Shown: positions 48,961 through 62,510, counted from the stretch's first letter. The stretch: 64,000 bases of DNA from Trichoplax adhaerens (GCF_000150275.1 NW_002060947.1:6145535-6209534), one strand, 5' to 3'. Numbers and translations: made by a program. Notes: generated by a model not told the origin, from the letters alone.

Positions 48961-51252
48961 TCTTTGACATATTCTTACAGCCTTTATAGTTGATAAGTTA
49001 CGCATTACAACAATACAGTCTATCACCTTTGATTACTATTAGTGAAGGAACAGCAACACTTTTTTTGGTCTCCATTATTTATGATTATAGCATCCTTTAT
49101 GTTTTAGATCATATACGAGCTTCTTTAAGAAATACTAGTGCAAACTCCCGTCGCTTTGCTGACGGTTTACGATAATGTGCTCATTTAACAGATAGTATTA
49201 CCATTTGTCGTACTGTAGACCTGTCAGAGGTTCAGTAACTTTATACCGTGTACTAAGCACCAGTAATATATCAGATCAGATTTTATAAATTCGTTTGCCC
49301 CCAAAATTTATCACCGCTGTATAAGATTTCATTATTTCGTCGAACAATATACGCTTGCTATTAGATTACATAATAAAGTAATATTTCATTCAAGGCACAA
49401 ATTAAAGTCTTATGCAGACTATTAATTTTTGCAAATGGCCTTTGACTACAGCTTTAAATTATATATTGCCTAACATAAAAGTAACATAAAGTACAAGATA
49501 GAGATTGATACTTCCCATAGTGTAGTTATCGCACAAATTTTGAAATACTATAATATTTTAAGGTTTAATCAAACATTTGAGATAAGAAAAAGGGCTAGAA
49601 ATGAATAATTAATATATTTACTAATCTGATTATCATCGTTCCTTCAAAATATTTATATATTACCAATAGAGAGTAGAAAAGCATCTTGGTTATGATAATA
49701 ACATTATTTACATAGTCGGTAATTGCATTGCATTTAACATTCCAAAACTTTAATTACTATGAAACATGTAGCTATTGAGTTCAAGTTATTTCTGTCAGAT
49801 AAGATTACTTATAGTTCACAATTTAATAATGAGGTTACAACTCACCGTCTCAACACTTCTGCTTATAATGCCATTTGTGATGACCTTTCCTTATGTCATC
49901 CGATTATTATAATAACGTTTAGTAATTTAAACCAGATAGTATTACCTGTAAGTTCTCCAATTTGTGATTTTTAGATGTCTACTTAAACATATTTACTTAA
50001 TAACCGATAGTCTAGCAAAATGAATAAGCACGTAACTGGATGAACAAATTTTAAGTCCGGTTTATGAATATGACTATATCTGTCTAATAAAAGAGAATTA
50101 TCGAATTGCATATTTAGGGTACGCAGCATTTTTGTCATGTAGGCAGTTTAGGAACAGGATGCTGCTATACACTATATGCGAGTACAGTACACGTTTAGCT
50201 ACGCGATGTAACGATTCCAACTAAAAGCGATAAAACCTATATGCTTAATCTAGCGAAGTTATATCATTCTATGTCATAAGATTCTACGACTTTGGTAATT
50301 TATAATTGCCATAATAACATACGATCTATCCCAAAGTTTGCGCCTACACCTACACTTGTTGTTGGTCAATTTCGAGTTCTAAGAAGTATTGGGTATATGC
50401 ATCTTTAATCAAATATGTTATCAGTAATCTTAAATCGTAGAAAGTTAGCCAGGTTATAAACATATCATAATGGCCAAATTTACTTCATTCTATCTATCAA
50501 ACATCAATTAATTACTAATATTTTGAATTCTATTAACTTTATTTCATTTTTGCTCATTTACAAATATTAAATTTTGATTATTCGCCATTAAAGCGCAATA
50601 TTCAAGATACTTCATCAACTATTTGGTACATGTATGCGTATAGGTATTAATTTGATACAGCAGTTACTGCGTGATGCATGATGCATATTCAAAATGTATA
50701 CACGATAACGTACTTATTACTAATATTTGAATCTTTTCTTCATTTACGTAGAATAATATGCTGTTGTATAAACAGTACCATCTCTTAGAGAAAAATTATA
50801 TTTCAAATTAAAATTAATATATTTCAATAATTTACTACTACAGTGAACGATGCCGTACGTTGATTACAATTGACACAAGATCACCGACCGCTGGGAGAAA
50901 CCGTCGCATGGACCAATCAAGTATATGTAAATACACTAATCAAATATTCAAGCAATCTGAAAGATTATCGATAGCGTTCGACAAAGGTAAATAATTCATT
51001 ATCATATATAACCATCAATAGTAGTTTCACAGCGATTATTGCTTGACAGTAAGTTACATCACTTCATAATAATAATATCTATTATTATAAAACAATCATA
51101 TCGCAGCTACATAACAGCGTATATAGTTCGATTTGCTGCAGGTCTCCATTTACGAATAATAAAAGAATATGCATAATTCAGATTAATTTCAAATAAATTC
51201 AATATTTTATATAAATTTGTACAGCAATAGTCCATACGTATACTGTATGCAC
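48961..51252. other. Intergenic downstream of the AFF gene
   Basis: Non-coding DNA after the AFF stop codon, including its 3' UTR. Open frames near 48990 and 49759 (61 and 71 codons) resemble nothing known to me and lack splice context. No RNA gene was found. Confidence 0.45.
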
Positions 51253-54200
51253 TTAATTCTTCGATATCAATTTCATTCCTCGACGAACGTAATTCAATAG
51301 GTCGGCCAAAGTACTAAAAATAATTTAAGAGAAAACATTGAGAAATTTAAAGCTTGTTGTCAAAGCATTCCCTATTCATAATAAAACTTTAACTGTACCT
51401 ATCGTAGTGTAAAATATTACGTTGATGTAGTTGAGTGAAGAAATCTATAAACAAAAATTAAAATATGGTATGGATACATGATTCCTGTATGAAAAATTTC
51501 AAGATTATAAACAGCTTCTATTGAGGCATATTTCAGATTATGATCTCATTCTCCTTACTGTAAAATTATTCTTGGCAGATTACAGTCCTAAATGTATTGA
51601 ATGATTTATTTTACCTTCAAATTCTTTCATAATCAAATTTCCGTTCTCCCATAAATCCATAGCATAGGTTTCTTGATTCCATAGGTGATTCAATCTTAAC
51701 TGCATAGACATAATTTTATTGGGGATGCTTATAAAATTATCATTTTGCGTACTACTACTTGAAGTAGAAGATTGGCTTCCAGGTGTAAATGTTGGAGAAA
51801 CAGACAGATCTGAGGTTCTGCTACTAAATGTAAAAATGTAATAATATCTAAATGGAAATAACCTAACATATTGAAAAGAAATGTTGATTAAACAAAGAAT
51901 AGTTTACAATTACAAGTGCGATACTTACTTTTTGGAAATTGATCCCATTTGTTGCTTATCTTTCTATAGTGTCATAAATTTAATAGAAAATAAAATTATA
52001 AATAGCAACGTACCATAGAATTGCAATATGTTACTATAATTACTACGAACTTAAGGTACTAACCGCACAATATTCGTTAACATTCTGTAAACAGCAAAAA
52101 AATGTCGATAGTTAGAATTTTAAATTTGCCTTAATTTATTTCATTAGTGTTATTAAGGAAATATTTAATAAATGTCTTCGAAATTGCACTCACTTGCAGT
52201 AAAGTTCGTATTTCATTACGAGAGCGTAAAAATATTTTATGAACTAATAATGCTCGGCTTCTATCACTAATTTTGGATATAATGATAAAATAGGTGTAAA
52301 TCTTTTAATACCTTCTTCATTTGATATTATTCTATTCGTTATTTGATTAACTATAGTATTTTTAATATTTCGAGTACTATCATCGACACATGATGTTTTT
52401 ACTATTAATGCTAATGCTATCAATTTCTAATACCAAAAGAATAAGAACTTCTTTAATTTGATATTTCCCTTCCATCCATCTTTAGATCCCAGATCACGTA
52501 GTATTCTACATATTTGTCTATTAAAGTTGCATAAATAGACAGTGTTAAGATAGCAATTGCAGTACACAATGGTAGGCAAACAGCAAATTATGTTGCCTAA
52601 AGTTAAGTTAAACATTATTTACTTTAAGAAAGTAGCAGTAGTGTTTAATATTTCGTAATATGGTTCCTTTTTTCTACTTTCATGTTTTTCCTTATCTAAT
52701 TTCTGTGAAGGATTATTAATATTATAAATCAAGGATAGAAATGTTAGTTATATATATTATTTTTAAGCTACTTAAGTAAACAAATTAGTGACATATTGCA
52801 TAGTAACTGCTACCACGCCATTTAACCTCTTCTATAAGGGCTTGTTCAATAAATAACATTGCAGCTTCAGTGTACTTAATTGCCTTCACTTCAATATTTG
52901 GCTAAAGGAAGCACATACAATATATTAGTTACATGAATCATCAGCCTTGACGGACTATAAATACTCTTAAGGTAGGTAGGTAGGTAGCTTAGGATAACGT
53001 TAATAAACATAAATGAATATTAAAAATACGTTAAATTTAATGTAGTGATCTTTATAAAAAAATACTTACGTTAGCATCACCACTACGCTTGTGTTCAGTT
53101 GCTTGTTTACGTAAATTTTCAGATCTACACAGTGAATTAATTCTCTGAATATTAAATATATCCATGAAAATAATGCAATTATAAAGAATTATGTATCTCA
53201 CTTTATACGTAAATCTTCAATAGTTGATACTTCCTCCGTATTTTTCTTTAATGTCTGCTTGTTGAACGTAGTTGCTGCCATATCGGATCGGTAGTCTTTA
53301 TTACTTTCCTTGGCTACTGATTTCTTACGACGTTGAGTATTATCACTATCCAAATGTTTGGACTGAGATGCTTTGTAATCACAATTTTTACCTCGATCTT
53401 GCACCTCACTTTGATCATTGTCATTCTTAAACGGCGGAGGAGTTCTATGATGAGATGACGAGTCATCATCTGACGTTTTAACACGCCTTATTTCCTTTTT
53501 TCGCTTCTTGTCTTTTTTATGACGCAACAACGCGGAATCATCTTCCGATCCAATGATACTTCTTGAAGCTTTTTTTAATCTCTCTTTTTCTGATACTTTC
53601 CCATGAGATACTACCTTAAAATCATCAGATTTTTTATTACGTTTCATTTCATTTCTTTCAGGACTAATTCCTTTCCGCGACGATACAGCCGTGACGTTGG
53701 CCTCATCGCTACTTTCGGCCATTTTATTTCGTATTTTCTTCTTTAATGGATGACCTTCGTTATTGTGGTTATTAATTCGTTTGGATTTAGATATGCCACT
53801 TGATAGTGACCCATCTTTGGATCCTGACGTTGACGTGAGCTGCTTATCCACGTTAATTTTTTTGTCCTTAAAACCTATATTATTAAATGGGCACAAAGAT
53901 ACAATATTGATGCAAACTTCGTAACTTAATGATCAGATCATGAGAAAACAAAACCTATATTTATAGTATGACAATTTATGGTGTATACCTTGTGCTTGTT
54001 CATCCTGATGCTTTTTCTGATTTTTTAGAATATTAAGTGAATCAGTATTTATAATCCAATCAGAGAGTTGAAATTTTCGAATTTAATTATATTTATGTGT
54101 CATGATTATGGTTTTGTTGAAGCTATACGTATATCGGAACTTATTAATTATTAATGTAGTTCTTTCATTGTAGCCATTATATAGCAGTACTTACAGCTTT

Positions 54201-57200
54201 TGAAGTTGACAATTTGATGCTCTTCAGACGCGATAGGTCAAAGCTTACGGGGTAGCTTTTATCTGCAGTTGGAGGCAACGTTGACGAAACGACTGCATCA
54301 TTTTGTATCGGGGAACGCTGTTGTTGTTGTTGATCGCTGTTATCAACATCTTCGAATAATTCGTTATGTTGATCAGCCGCAGCTTTATTCTCTTCTTTTT
54401 CAGAAGTATTGTCGATTTTAGCTAAACGCAAAACAGATGATGTGTTACTTAAACATTGAACATCTTGCGTTCCATTACAACTACAAGTGACATTGTCATC
54501 ATGTAATGCGATCGACTGCCGGATTAAAGTCGAAGTTTGGCTAGAACAGGATGATGATGATATATCAACGCAATCCGTATTATAGTCAACGGTAACATTA
54601 GACACCGAAATTTCTCGTAATGTTGAACTATTCTTATTCTCATTCGTTACATGTTGGTGTTGTAAATCAGTTTTTGGATTACTGGACGTGGAATCACATT
54701 GACTATCACTGTCATGAAGAGAGCGATTCCATTGATCTCTGTAAAATAGATTTGTAGGCAGTCTCTCTTGAGCAGAGCTGGTTGCTGAAGAAACAACTAT
54801 GTTATCAATACAATTAGCCAAATTTTGCGTATCAGAGTGATCAAAAAGTTTCCTTCTGACTGATGTAGATCGAATCTTAGGGGTTTCTTTGTCAGTAGCT
54901 AACACAAAAACTGCAGGCTTTTTAGCTGGCTTGAAAGCCTTACCGAAACGTAACGGACTAAGCTCAATGATCCGTAGGAAATTGCGCATTTCTTGTAGAA
55001 TTTGGTGTCTAGAAACTAGTGCCACATTAGCCATCATTTGTATGTCATGACATTGATTACTTTTAGAATTGGTGTTAGCGTGCGCAATATCACTGTTTCC
55101 AACAACAATGTCGGCTTCGATATTTTTGGAAATAGTCCGTAAATGACGTTGCTCACCACCATTAGAAATATTAAGACTGTTTCGGTTTCGCTCATAACTA
55201 CGAAGTGAGCTACAATCGATTATACGTAAAAAGTCGTATACTTCTTGTAATACCCTTTTACGCTTAGCTGGAGAGTATGCCTTTTTGACTGGCGATAATA
55301 CATTTCTTTTCTTAAGTAATCCCTTCCGGCAGTCAAAGTGTCGAGTATTGTCACTAGCATATATTTTACCAATTAGCTCAGGATTAGCAGTTGTCAAATG
55401 CATATTTTTACGACGGTATGGCCATTCAAGCTTAGAGGTATCACGGAAGTTATGACGACTACGTTTTGAACGTAAATGCAAGTTATTTCGATTGGACTGG
55501 CCAATAGTAACGTTATGGCCGCTTTGACGTATTGGGCTAAGACTTGTCAAACGAATCAAATCGTTAATATCTCCTAATGCTACTCGAGCTGCTGATAAAC
55601 GTAACAGATTGGACGACGGGTTTAGCTGCCCTTCTTTACGTTTATCGGGATTGATATCGTTGTTGGAGCGACTGCTTACGAGAAATTTCTTGTCATCTAC
55701 CGACAAATCACTTAAACATTTTCCATGAGATGTGGAGCAATCATCACAATGAGTAGATTTCATAGCAGAGTCATAACTCCTTCGTCCAAAATCATCATCA
55801 TTGCGGCATTTTTCATAGTGAATATTTCGTAAAGGACTTAAAACAGGAATCTGATATTGCAGTACCTCGCGTATAATATTATTTGCAATTCTGTTGGATT
55901 GCGCTGCAGAATGATAACTTTGGGGTGCTTGGATACAGAGATCAATGTACGGTATTATTAATTATGGAGTTAAGATTAGATTTCGTAATATAATGACTGT
56001 ATTTACTGAACATACTAATACGTCGTAACTTTCGGTAAGTACAGCTTGATATGTTGTTCATAAAACTATCTATACAGTATATAGTATATATCTTACTCTT
56101 CTTTTGCCGAGGAGAATGTTTTCTATTGTCACTGGATGGCGTCTTTCTCTTCTAAAATTGAAAAATAATATTACAATTTCAGTACAATCAATAGCATAAA
56201 AAATTTCGTTTACGATAATAAATCAAATAAAATGACAACGATAACATACTTTTACTTGCTTTACGGCACCTATGTCAGAATCATTATCACTTTCACTTGA
56301 TGATTCAGAGAGAGGAGTAGGGTCGATGATAGGAAATAATTTTCCTGAAATCGCATTGTTACCATTTCTAGTTAAATCTTCCACTGCGTCGCTTTGGTTA
56401 TCACTATCACTGTCATCTGTCAGCTCTAAGTCTTGTTCCAGGCAATTTTGATCATCACTAACCCAATAGGTAGCATGAATATGTTACAAACGTTAATGAA
56501 AAAATTTTAATTACATGATACAGGAGGTAAAATTATTCATTCTGGTTACAATGAACAAAATACAGATAAAATCATTTTTGAAAACTAACGTAAAGTTATT
56601 TTCTTCAGACTCTTTCTTGATATCTATAATTGATAAATGGTATTTTAAAGATAATTTATTTTAGAAGTATTCGCCTTTACATGTATAGTTCATTACAAAT
56701 TATAAATTGTACCTTTACGATTACTGGTCGCTTCATCCTTAGAATGCAATAGTTATGAAATAAATTTAAGTTGATCAACAAAGGAAGGAATCAAGACAAT
56801 ATTAACGTTATCCAAAAATTATAACACGCCTAACAAATGAATTCAATTTGATCTCGTTTTTCACCTTTTGCTGAAAAGCAGGAAATGCAGATGAACTGCT
56901 TGATGGCGTCCTGATAGCACTGATGGGAGGAGGAAGCCCTACCATTTCCTAAATTACAACATTTACAGGTTGAAAAATTTTAAATTCGTATGCTTCAATT
57001 AAAATACTTGAATAGCATAAGAGAATGATTTTAAACCTAACCTCACATATTTGTTTTACTTTGGCTATCATTGACTAAAAAATAAAAAAAATATTTTACT
57101 ATCTTCCTTGCATAAGTCGCTGTACAGCTATGGCTAAAGAAGTGAATTAATCTATTAAAATAAGCTTACTACTTTTTCGTCGCTAGTTGATTGAATCATG

Positions 57201-58866
57201 CCTTTTGCGATTCCACTGCGATTGAATATTGTCAAAAGAAGAAAGTTCAATGTAAGAGAATTTCTACTATACGCGTATTACGATTATTATAAAAATTAGC
57301 TAACTTTTGAATTATATCAATTTTTAGTTCTTTAGGCCGGACAGTAGTTGCTTTTGTATCGTTATCTGCTTTTTGACGTTTTATCTTGTTATTATTTTCG
57401 CTTGCTTGCAGTAGCTCATCTTCATCTTTGGTTTTAGTGTCTTCTTTATTTTGACTAGTTTTCGTATCGTCAGCTACACAGAAATCATTATTAGCGCTTG
57501 GCTGCCCCTGGTTTCGTTTACTTAAGGTTGTAGTCTTGGCAATCGTCTCATTTGATACCGAAGGGAGAAAAGAATCAGGTCCGTTGCTAATTTCTGTTTT
57601 GACTTTCCGATCACTTGGTACTCCACGATGATAACTAGACGATAATGCCGAAGGGAGACAAGAATCAGGTCCGTTGCTAATTTCTGTTTTGACTTTCCGA
57701 TCACTTGGTACTCCACGATGATAACTAGACGATAATGCTTGATCGCTGGTGCTTTCTATTTCTTGATTCCCATCGTAATGACGTTCCTTCTTTATTGACT
57801 TGTTACGTTCTAGACCAGTATTACTAGACAGTGATGATTTCTTCGATGTACGTTTATCACTATCATCACTATGCGCTTCTTGTAGTGATTTATTATCATT
57901 GCTGCCTTGATTATTAACTTCGTCCACTTTATGATGCACATTATGCGATCGAGGATCTGAACTTCGTATGTACGGAGGAATAGTTTTGCCCTCTCTACAT
58001 TTATTGAATTCGCGTAACGTTGTACCTCCCAAAATACCAATGACCTCATGGAAGTTGCCATTTCTCAAGTATGGCTTAATATTGGAGATGTTACCTAGTA
58101 CATGCTTAATTTATAGGCATGATGATAACGAGATTAATGAGAATTAGAAGGAAAATTGGTTGTTGAATCGACATTTTACCGAATTAAGACTACAATAATG
58201 ATACCATCGCTACGTAATATGGTAAATAAAAACCTTAGCATAGTTGCTTAATTCATCCAATTTTGCTTCATCTGGTGATAACTAATCAATTTTTATCACG
58301 ATAGAATGCAAAATATAATTATCGAAGGAAAGAAATCTCAAATTGAATTCAATTATTTCACAATATATAAAATTATACAGTGATTCCTTACTCTGCGAGG
58401 TCGTGAACTGACATAATCAGGTGGTTTATCATCAGGATGTGAAGTTGGCTACATAAAAAAGAAATAGCCAAATCCATTTCACTTATTGACTTCGATTTGA
58501 TACATTATACAGCTATTGAAGCATCTTTATGAGTAATTATTAAGAAAAGTTGAATTGAATTGAATCATCAAATTAGCCAAAGATAGTGTCGCTTGAAAGC
58601 GTTTAGAATGCTTACATCATAGGCTAGTATACTGTCCATATCTTTTTCCTCGCTACTTTTCGAATTATCTTGACTTATTCCGAGTCTACCATTTGCTCTG
58701 AAATGGACCACGAGTGGTAAGACAATTTTCAGTTCAGAAAAGGTCATTGGATATTAAATTAACATTATTCAAACATGAGCGTTTTACTGTCATCAATGAC
58801 ATGAAGTGAAAAAATGTTGTAGTAATTTGCTCACCAATCAAGCAAAGGAGAATACCTGATATCCAT
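51253..58866 (-). CDS. AFF: AFF/lilliputian-type elongation scaffold
   Basis: AFF proteins hold together the super elongation complex and recruit P-TEFb. Exons on the minus strand: 58856-58866 (tentative start, MDIR), 58616-58697, 58392-58448, 58234-58281, 57305-58074, 57173-57215, 57042-57074, 56865-56948, 56256-56457, 56097-56151, 54195-55927, 53989-54016, 53202-53874, 53070-53124, 52827-52901, 52623-52702, 52194-52266, 52064-52084, 51929-51963, 51615-51823, 51399-51444 and 51253-51313. One small exon near 56700 and one near 52540-52600 remain unresolved. The product is about 1500 residues. Family landmarks are LDELSNYAK and LRNGNFHEVIGIL (P-TEFb-contact region), GLPPPISAIRTPSSSSSAF, LEQDLELTDDSDSD, YPVSFDLSRLKSIKLS, long Lys/Ser-rich stretches, then the helical C-terminal homology domain: AIKYTEAAMLFIE, SIPNKIMSMQLRLNHLW, MDLWENGNLIMKEFE and the terminal LADLLNYVRRGMKLISKN. 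Confidence 0.85.
52971..52987. repeat. Short TAGG microsatellite
   Basis: Four tandem TAGG units in an AFF intron, close to the exon 52827-52901. Confidence 0.85.
54948..55892 (-). repeat. Four LSPLR-type protein repeats in AFF exon
   Basis: The 1.7 kb exon encodes four spaced copies of one short module: IIREVLQYQIPVLSPLR (55827-55892), ALGDINDLIRLTSLSPIR (55527-55586), VLQEVYDFLRIIDCSSLR (55200-55256) and ILQEMRNFLRIIELSPLR (54948-55010). The shared pattern is a hydrophobic helix-like half followed by S-[PS]-[LI]-R. DNA similarity is low, so the modules are old and held at protein level. Confidence 0.8.
57558..57737. repeat. 90 bp in-frame tandem duplication in AFF
   Basis: Two adjacent 90 bp copies (57558-57647 and 57648-57737) differ at about one base (AGAAAAGA versus AGACAAGA). 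They encode a duplicated 30-residue block containing SSSYHRGVPSDRKVKTEI. The near-identity indicates a recent event. Confidence 0.95.
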
Positions 58867-60699
58867 GACTAGAATTATTCTTGTCAAGTAGCGAACTATG
58901 ATAATTGTATCAATTGACTTATAAATGATGAATTTGATAACTTGGATAAATGTAAATGTATTTCAGTAGGCAAATACCTTTCAAAATGTAATGTCATCAT
59001 TTAAGTAGAGATGCTATTGAATTAATAACGCCATCACCGAGATAAACACAATGCAAATTAATACCAGAACAGCCTATCCTATCCCCTATCAGCTTACACC
59101 AAGGAGTCGAGTCGATTGCAATTCACTCTAAACCAAGTAGTGTCAAGATTATCATCACCGTATGCCCTACAGCAGCATACGAAATTGCAACCCAATGGAA
59201 CCCCTATTACTAAATATAGATATTTTGAGAGAGCTAATAGATAAAAACAGAAGAGATACCATCCATGCCAGCATCAATCAGATTATGGCGCTTGCTGTAT
59301 CAAGGTCTGTGTTAAACAAACAGTGATACTGGTCGTACCAATATCGTTCCCATGTAACAAAAACAGATCCTCTTTTTGTTTCTACTGTACTATAAAATGC
59401 TAACTACCCTATATGGTGCACTTAAGGGGGAAAGGATCGTTCAATCCTACCCATTGTATTGGCATATCATTCACAGTGGCAAACTTTAAAATAAATGATC
59501 AAAATTTCTTTTTTGGGCATTAAAAGATTAACGTGGTATTGAAAGTATTTCGAATAATTATCACTTTCAATTGCACAATCATTTCATCTCTGGAAGTGAT
59601 CCTTTTTACCTGCCGTGATTGTATCTGTGGCTTATACGAGTACATGTCTTGGCAGCAAGTGTTGTGCAGCCTGCAACACTTGCTCAACCCATTTTCTCAT
59701 CTCAACAATCGTTTGATAGAAATAGGTACTGTTTGGACAGTCAATTTGTCCCTGCTTGATTTGATTTGTATTCTCTAGCCTGTAAAATGTACAAATTGAG
59801 TTGTATCGTCTACCGTAGGTGAGATATTCGCTACCTCAGTGGCCATCGGCTCTCACTTTACAGACTATTTACGTATTTACCTAACCAAGGTAATACAGTA
59901 GCGTACAGTAGAGTATGGTATACGTAGCATAATTCAATATTGGAAATTAGATTGCATGGCTAGTATTGTGAACTTGTTCAAAAGTAGTAGTTGGTCAGTT
60001 ACTGGTTTAACTGAAGGGTAGAGATTGAATTTCTAGTCAAAATCTATCCTTACTTTATTATCTTGGCCACCATGAATCAATTCCTAACTTGAAATAGATT
60101 CTACTGTTTATAGAGATATACTAACTAGCTGAGGAGGTATACTGTCAACATAAATGATGATGATTCTACTTTATTCAAGGGGGAAAATTACTTTTGAAAG
60201 ATAGATGATTACTTAATCTTTCTATTGCGGAATGGTGGATGCTTGGTAGTCTAGTTTACAGTCAAGAGTTATGGCACAAATCGGTAGAGCACTTCAATTA
60301 GTGTTGGAACAATTAAGTCACAGCACGTGCTGAGAATGTTCTACAAGAATAAATACATTCTTTGAAACAAAGGCATAACAGGCAAATAATATCAATATCA
60401 AAACTCTTTTATGTGATACTAAGGATGAAGAATAAGCATTAGTTTGTATAGATGTATGGAAAATTAGGGGGGGTAGAAGATATTATAGTGTATTATACAA
60501 TAACAGTTTGACAATCGTTTAAACTAAAAATAAGAATTAAAATAGTTATTTAAATGATGATGTCGCAAAGACAATTGATAGACATCGACTTCTTTTATGT
60601 CGGTTACTCTCAATCAACACTATAGATTGTATTGTTGAAATAGAGAATGGAAGAGAAGATAAGAAAAAAAGTCATGGGGAGAAGTTTCTCTGTGGGAAT
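58867..60699. other. Upstream of AFF, nothing recognised
   Basis: No exon or RNA gene supported. The AFF promoter should lie in the first part. An 81-codon open frame near 59533 resembles no known protein. Confidence 0.4.
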
Positions 60700-60805
60700 C
60701 TAAACTGGCCGATTGCATGGTATTTATTGTTTGAACACATGCCGAATTCATTGAAAATCAATACTGTTTAAAGTCGATTGATGGAGAAATCGGCCAGTTT
60801 GGATG
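60700..60805. repeat. Inverted repeat with 74 bp loop
   Basis: TCTAAACTGGCCGATT (about 60700-60715) is the near-exact reverse complement of AATCGGCCAGTTTGGA (about 60790-60805). This could be a small foldback element or a long hairpin. Confidence 0.75.
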
Positions 60806-62036
60806 GAGCATAGACAAAATGAATGAATTGACAAGGTAACAGAATGTCGATGAGAAGAAAAAGTCGAGGTAGCGGTAACTACTTGTACACTACAATGTGG
60901 TACTGTACATTGTCGAAAAGACGATTTTGATTGACCTTTCTAGTAATTTCGATAAACTAAAATCAATCACTCATAATTAGCCTTCTATAGGTATTTTCTG
61001 GCCAGGGTATAACCAATCAATGGGTGATATTAACTGATATTAATGTGCGTGTGTGCCGTACACATTACAATCGCTAGATTAATGATCAGAACAATTAGCT
61101 GTTGTACAAAAGTAATAACATTCAGTCGGTGAGACAATCATGATTAAATCGGCTTTAAAGAAAGATAATGCTATGAATCCAATATTGGAGTTCAGTCTGC
61201 AAATGTTGAGCAAGATTTGTGTGTCGTAATAGACTCAAGCATGACGAACGATCAAGAACGACACTGTCGATCGATTATTAAGTTTTAGTTTGAATGAAAA
61301 TTTCCACAATTCAGCGTTACTAATATCAGTGCCAATAAACAAATAACACTTTGGATTTCATCGGAGGAAATGGTATATTCATAAATAGCTAAATATACTC
61401 CAATGCAAGCTATTAGTAGGATACAGGTAGATCATGCATTGACTATCATGTGAGTTTATATGCACAGGGAAATAATTATAAAATTGCTACCGCAATCATT
61501 TCTTAATACTCGTATGACTGATTACTTTCCAATCCGGTATGACTTTACTACAAGAGTTTTCCTATCCTAGGATTGGAATTTTCTTTCCATGCAGAAGCAT
61601 GACACAGAATAGGGAAACTGCAATCGCCATTGACTGCCAATAAATACAGTAGCATCATAAGTGTATCACTCGATATCCAACTGACTAGTTTATCTGTTTT
61701 ATGTTACGAATATGTAATTAAAGCATTTGGACACGAGCGATCCATTTCAATTTTGGAACATCACACGCCATTTACCGTAGAAAGCAACAATCTCCAGTCG
61801 ATTATGTTATTGTTTTCTTATTGACCAAACTTTGTGATTAAAAGTAATTTAAAACGATCGGAGAAAGTGAACATTTGGAGCAACTCATTGATATCCTGGC
61901 TCTATACTGTACGAGTTTATCCAAGTTTTGTAATGAAAAAAAAATTTTTAACCACCAAAACTTTGATATCGGATGGCTTCTACAGTGTTATTAAAAGAAC
62001 TATTTTTAACCAGCCAATGCGCTTCATGCAATAAAC
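60806..62036. other. Intergenic, nothing recognised
   Basis: No gene supported. Two short plus-strand open frames (61630 and 61834) immediately precede the ORF at 62037 but resemble nothing known to me. Confidence 0.4.
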
Positions 62037-62510
62037 TTGATGATTAGCGGAAGGAGAAACTACAGTTACTTGGTAGCATGCAATCAAATGGATAAACATG
62101 TAGAGTACTTGTCTAATAGAGTCATTGAATCGGTTGATGGTAAAGGAAAGCGAGGAAGTCAGTCATTAAGGGCTGTCGACTTTTACGCCATGGATAGCAT
62201 AATTAATCTCCTGGAAGGGTATTTTCTATTGACCATGGGATGGCCAACTAGTGCCGAAGTATTCGTGAACGCGATTACTACCCTATCCAATGGGAATGTC
62301 CGTAAAGGAAAATTAGTCAACGTGATGAACATTATTTTTGCACTTGCTCTCACTGGAGGAAATGCGAACTGCTTCATACTGTACGTATGGCAGACAGGGA
62401 GACTGATTTTACAGCTGCTGAGATGGATCGCGTCCTGTAATAAGCGTAAATATGTCAACTTTACTTGCAATTTTTTTTGCACGCCATCTCTACTAAGTGA
62501 AAAATGGTAA
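62037..62510 (+). CDS. Unidentified ORF, 157 codons
   Basis: The longest open frame of the right-hand 5 kb. The predicted protein has two hydrophobic stretches (near INLLEGYFLLTMGW and VMNIIFALALTGG) and a Cys/Trp-containing C-terminal third. No domain is recognised. The minus strand of the same segment is also open for 110 codons, and base composition here is less AT-rich than in most of the window. Both facts raise the odds of a chance ORF. A GTAATA donor-like site overlaps the end, so it could instead be one exon. I infer no function. Confidence 0.25.
   Translation: MMISGRRNYSYLVACNQMDKHVEYLSNRVIESVDGKGKRGSQSLRAVDFYAMDSIINLLEGYFLLTMGWPTSAEVFVNAITTLSNGNVRKGKLVNVMNIIFALALTGGNANCFILYVWQTGRLILQLLRWIASCNKRKYVNFTCNFFCTPSLLSEKW

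Noticed and set aside
52427-52615. 62-codon minus-strand ORF starting MFNLTLGNI
   Set aside because: It overlaps the unresolved AFF C-terminal-domain exon. The frame KQHNLLFAYHC, reached by splicing from exon 52623-52702, fits the family better.
57522-58061. Two further minus-strand ORFs overlapping the AFF exon
   Set aside because: Alternative frames of the same exon. One merely shows the 90 bp duplication in another frame.
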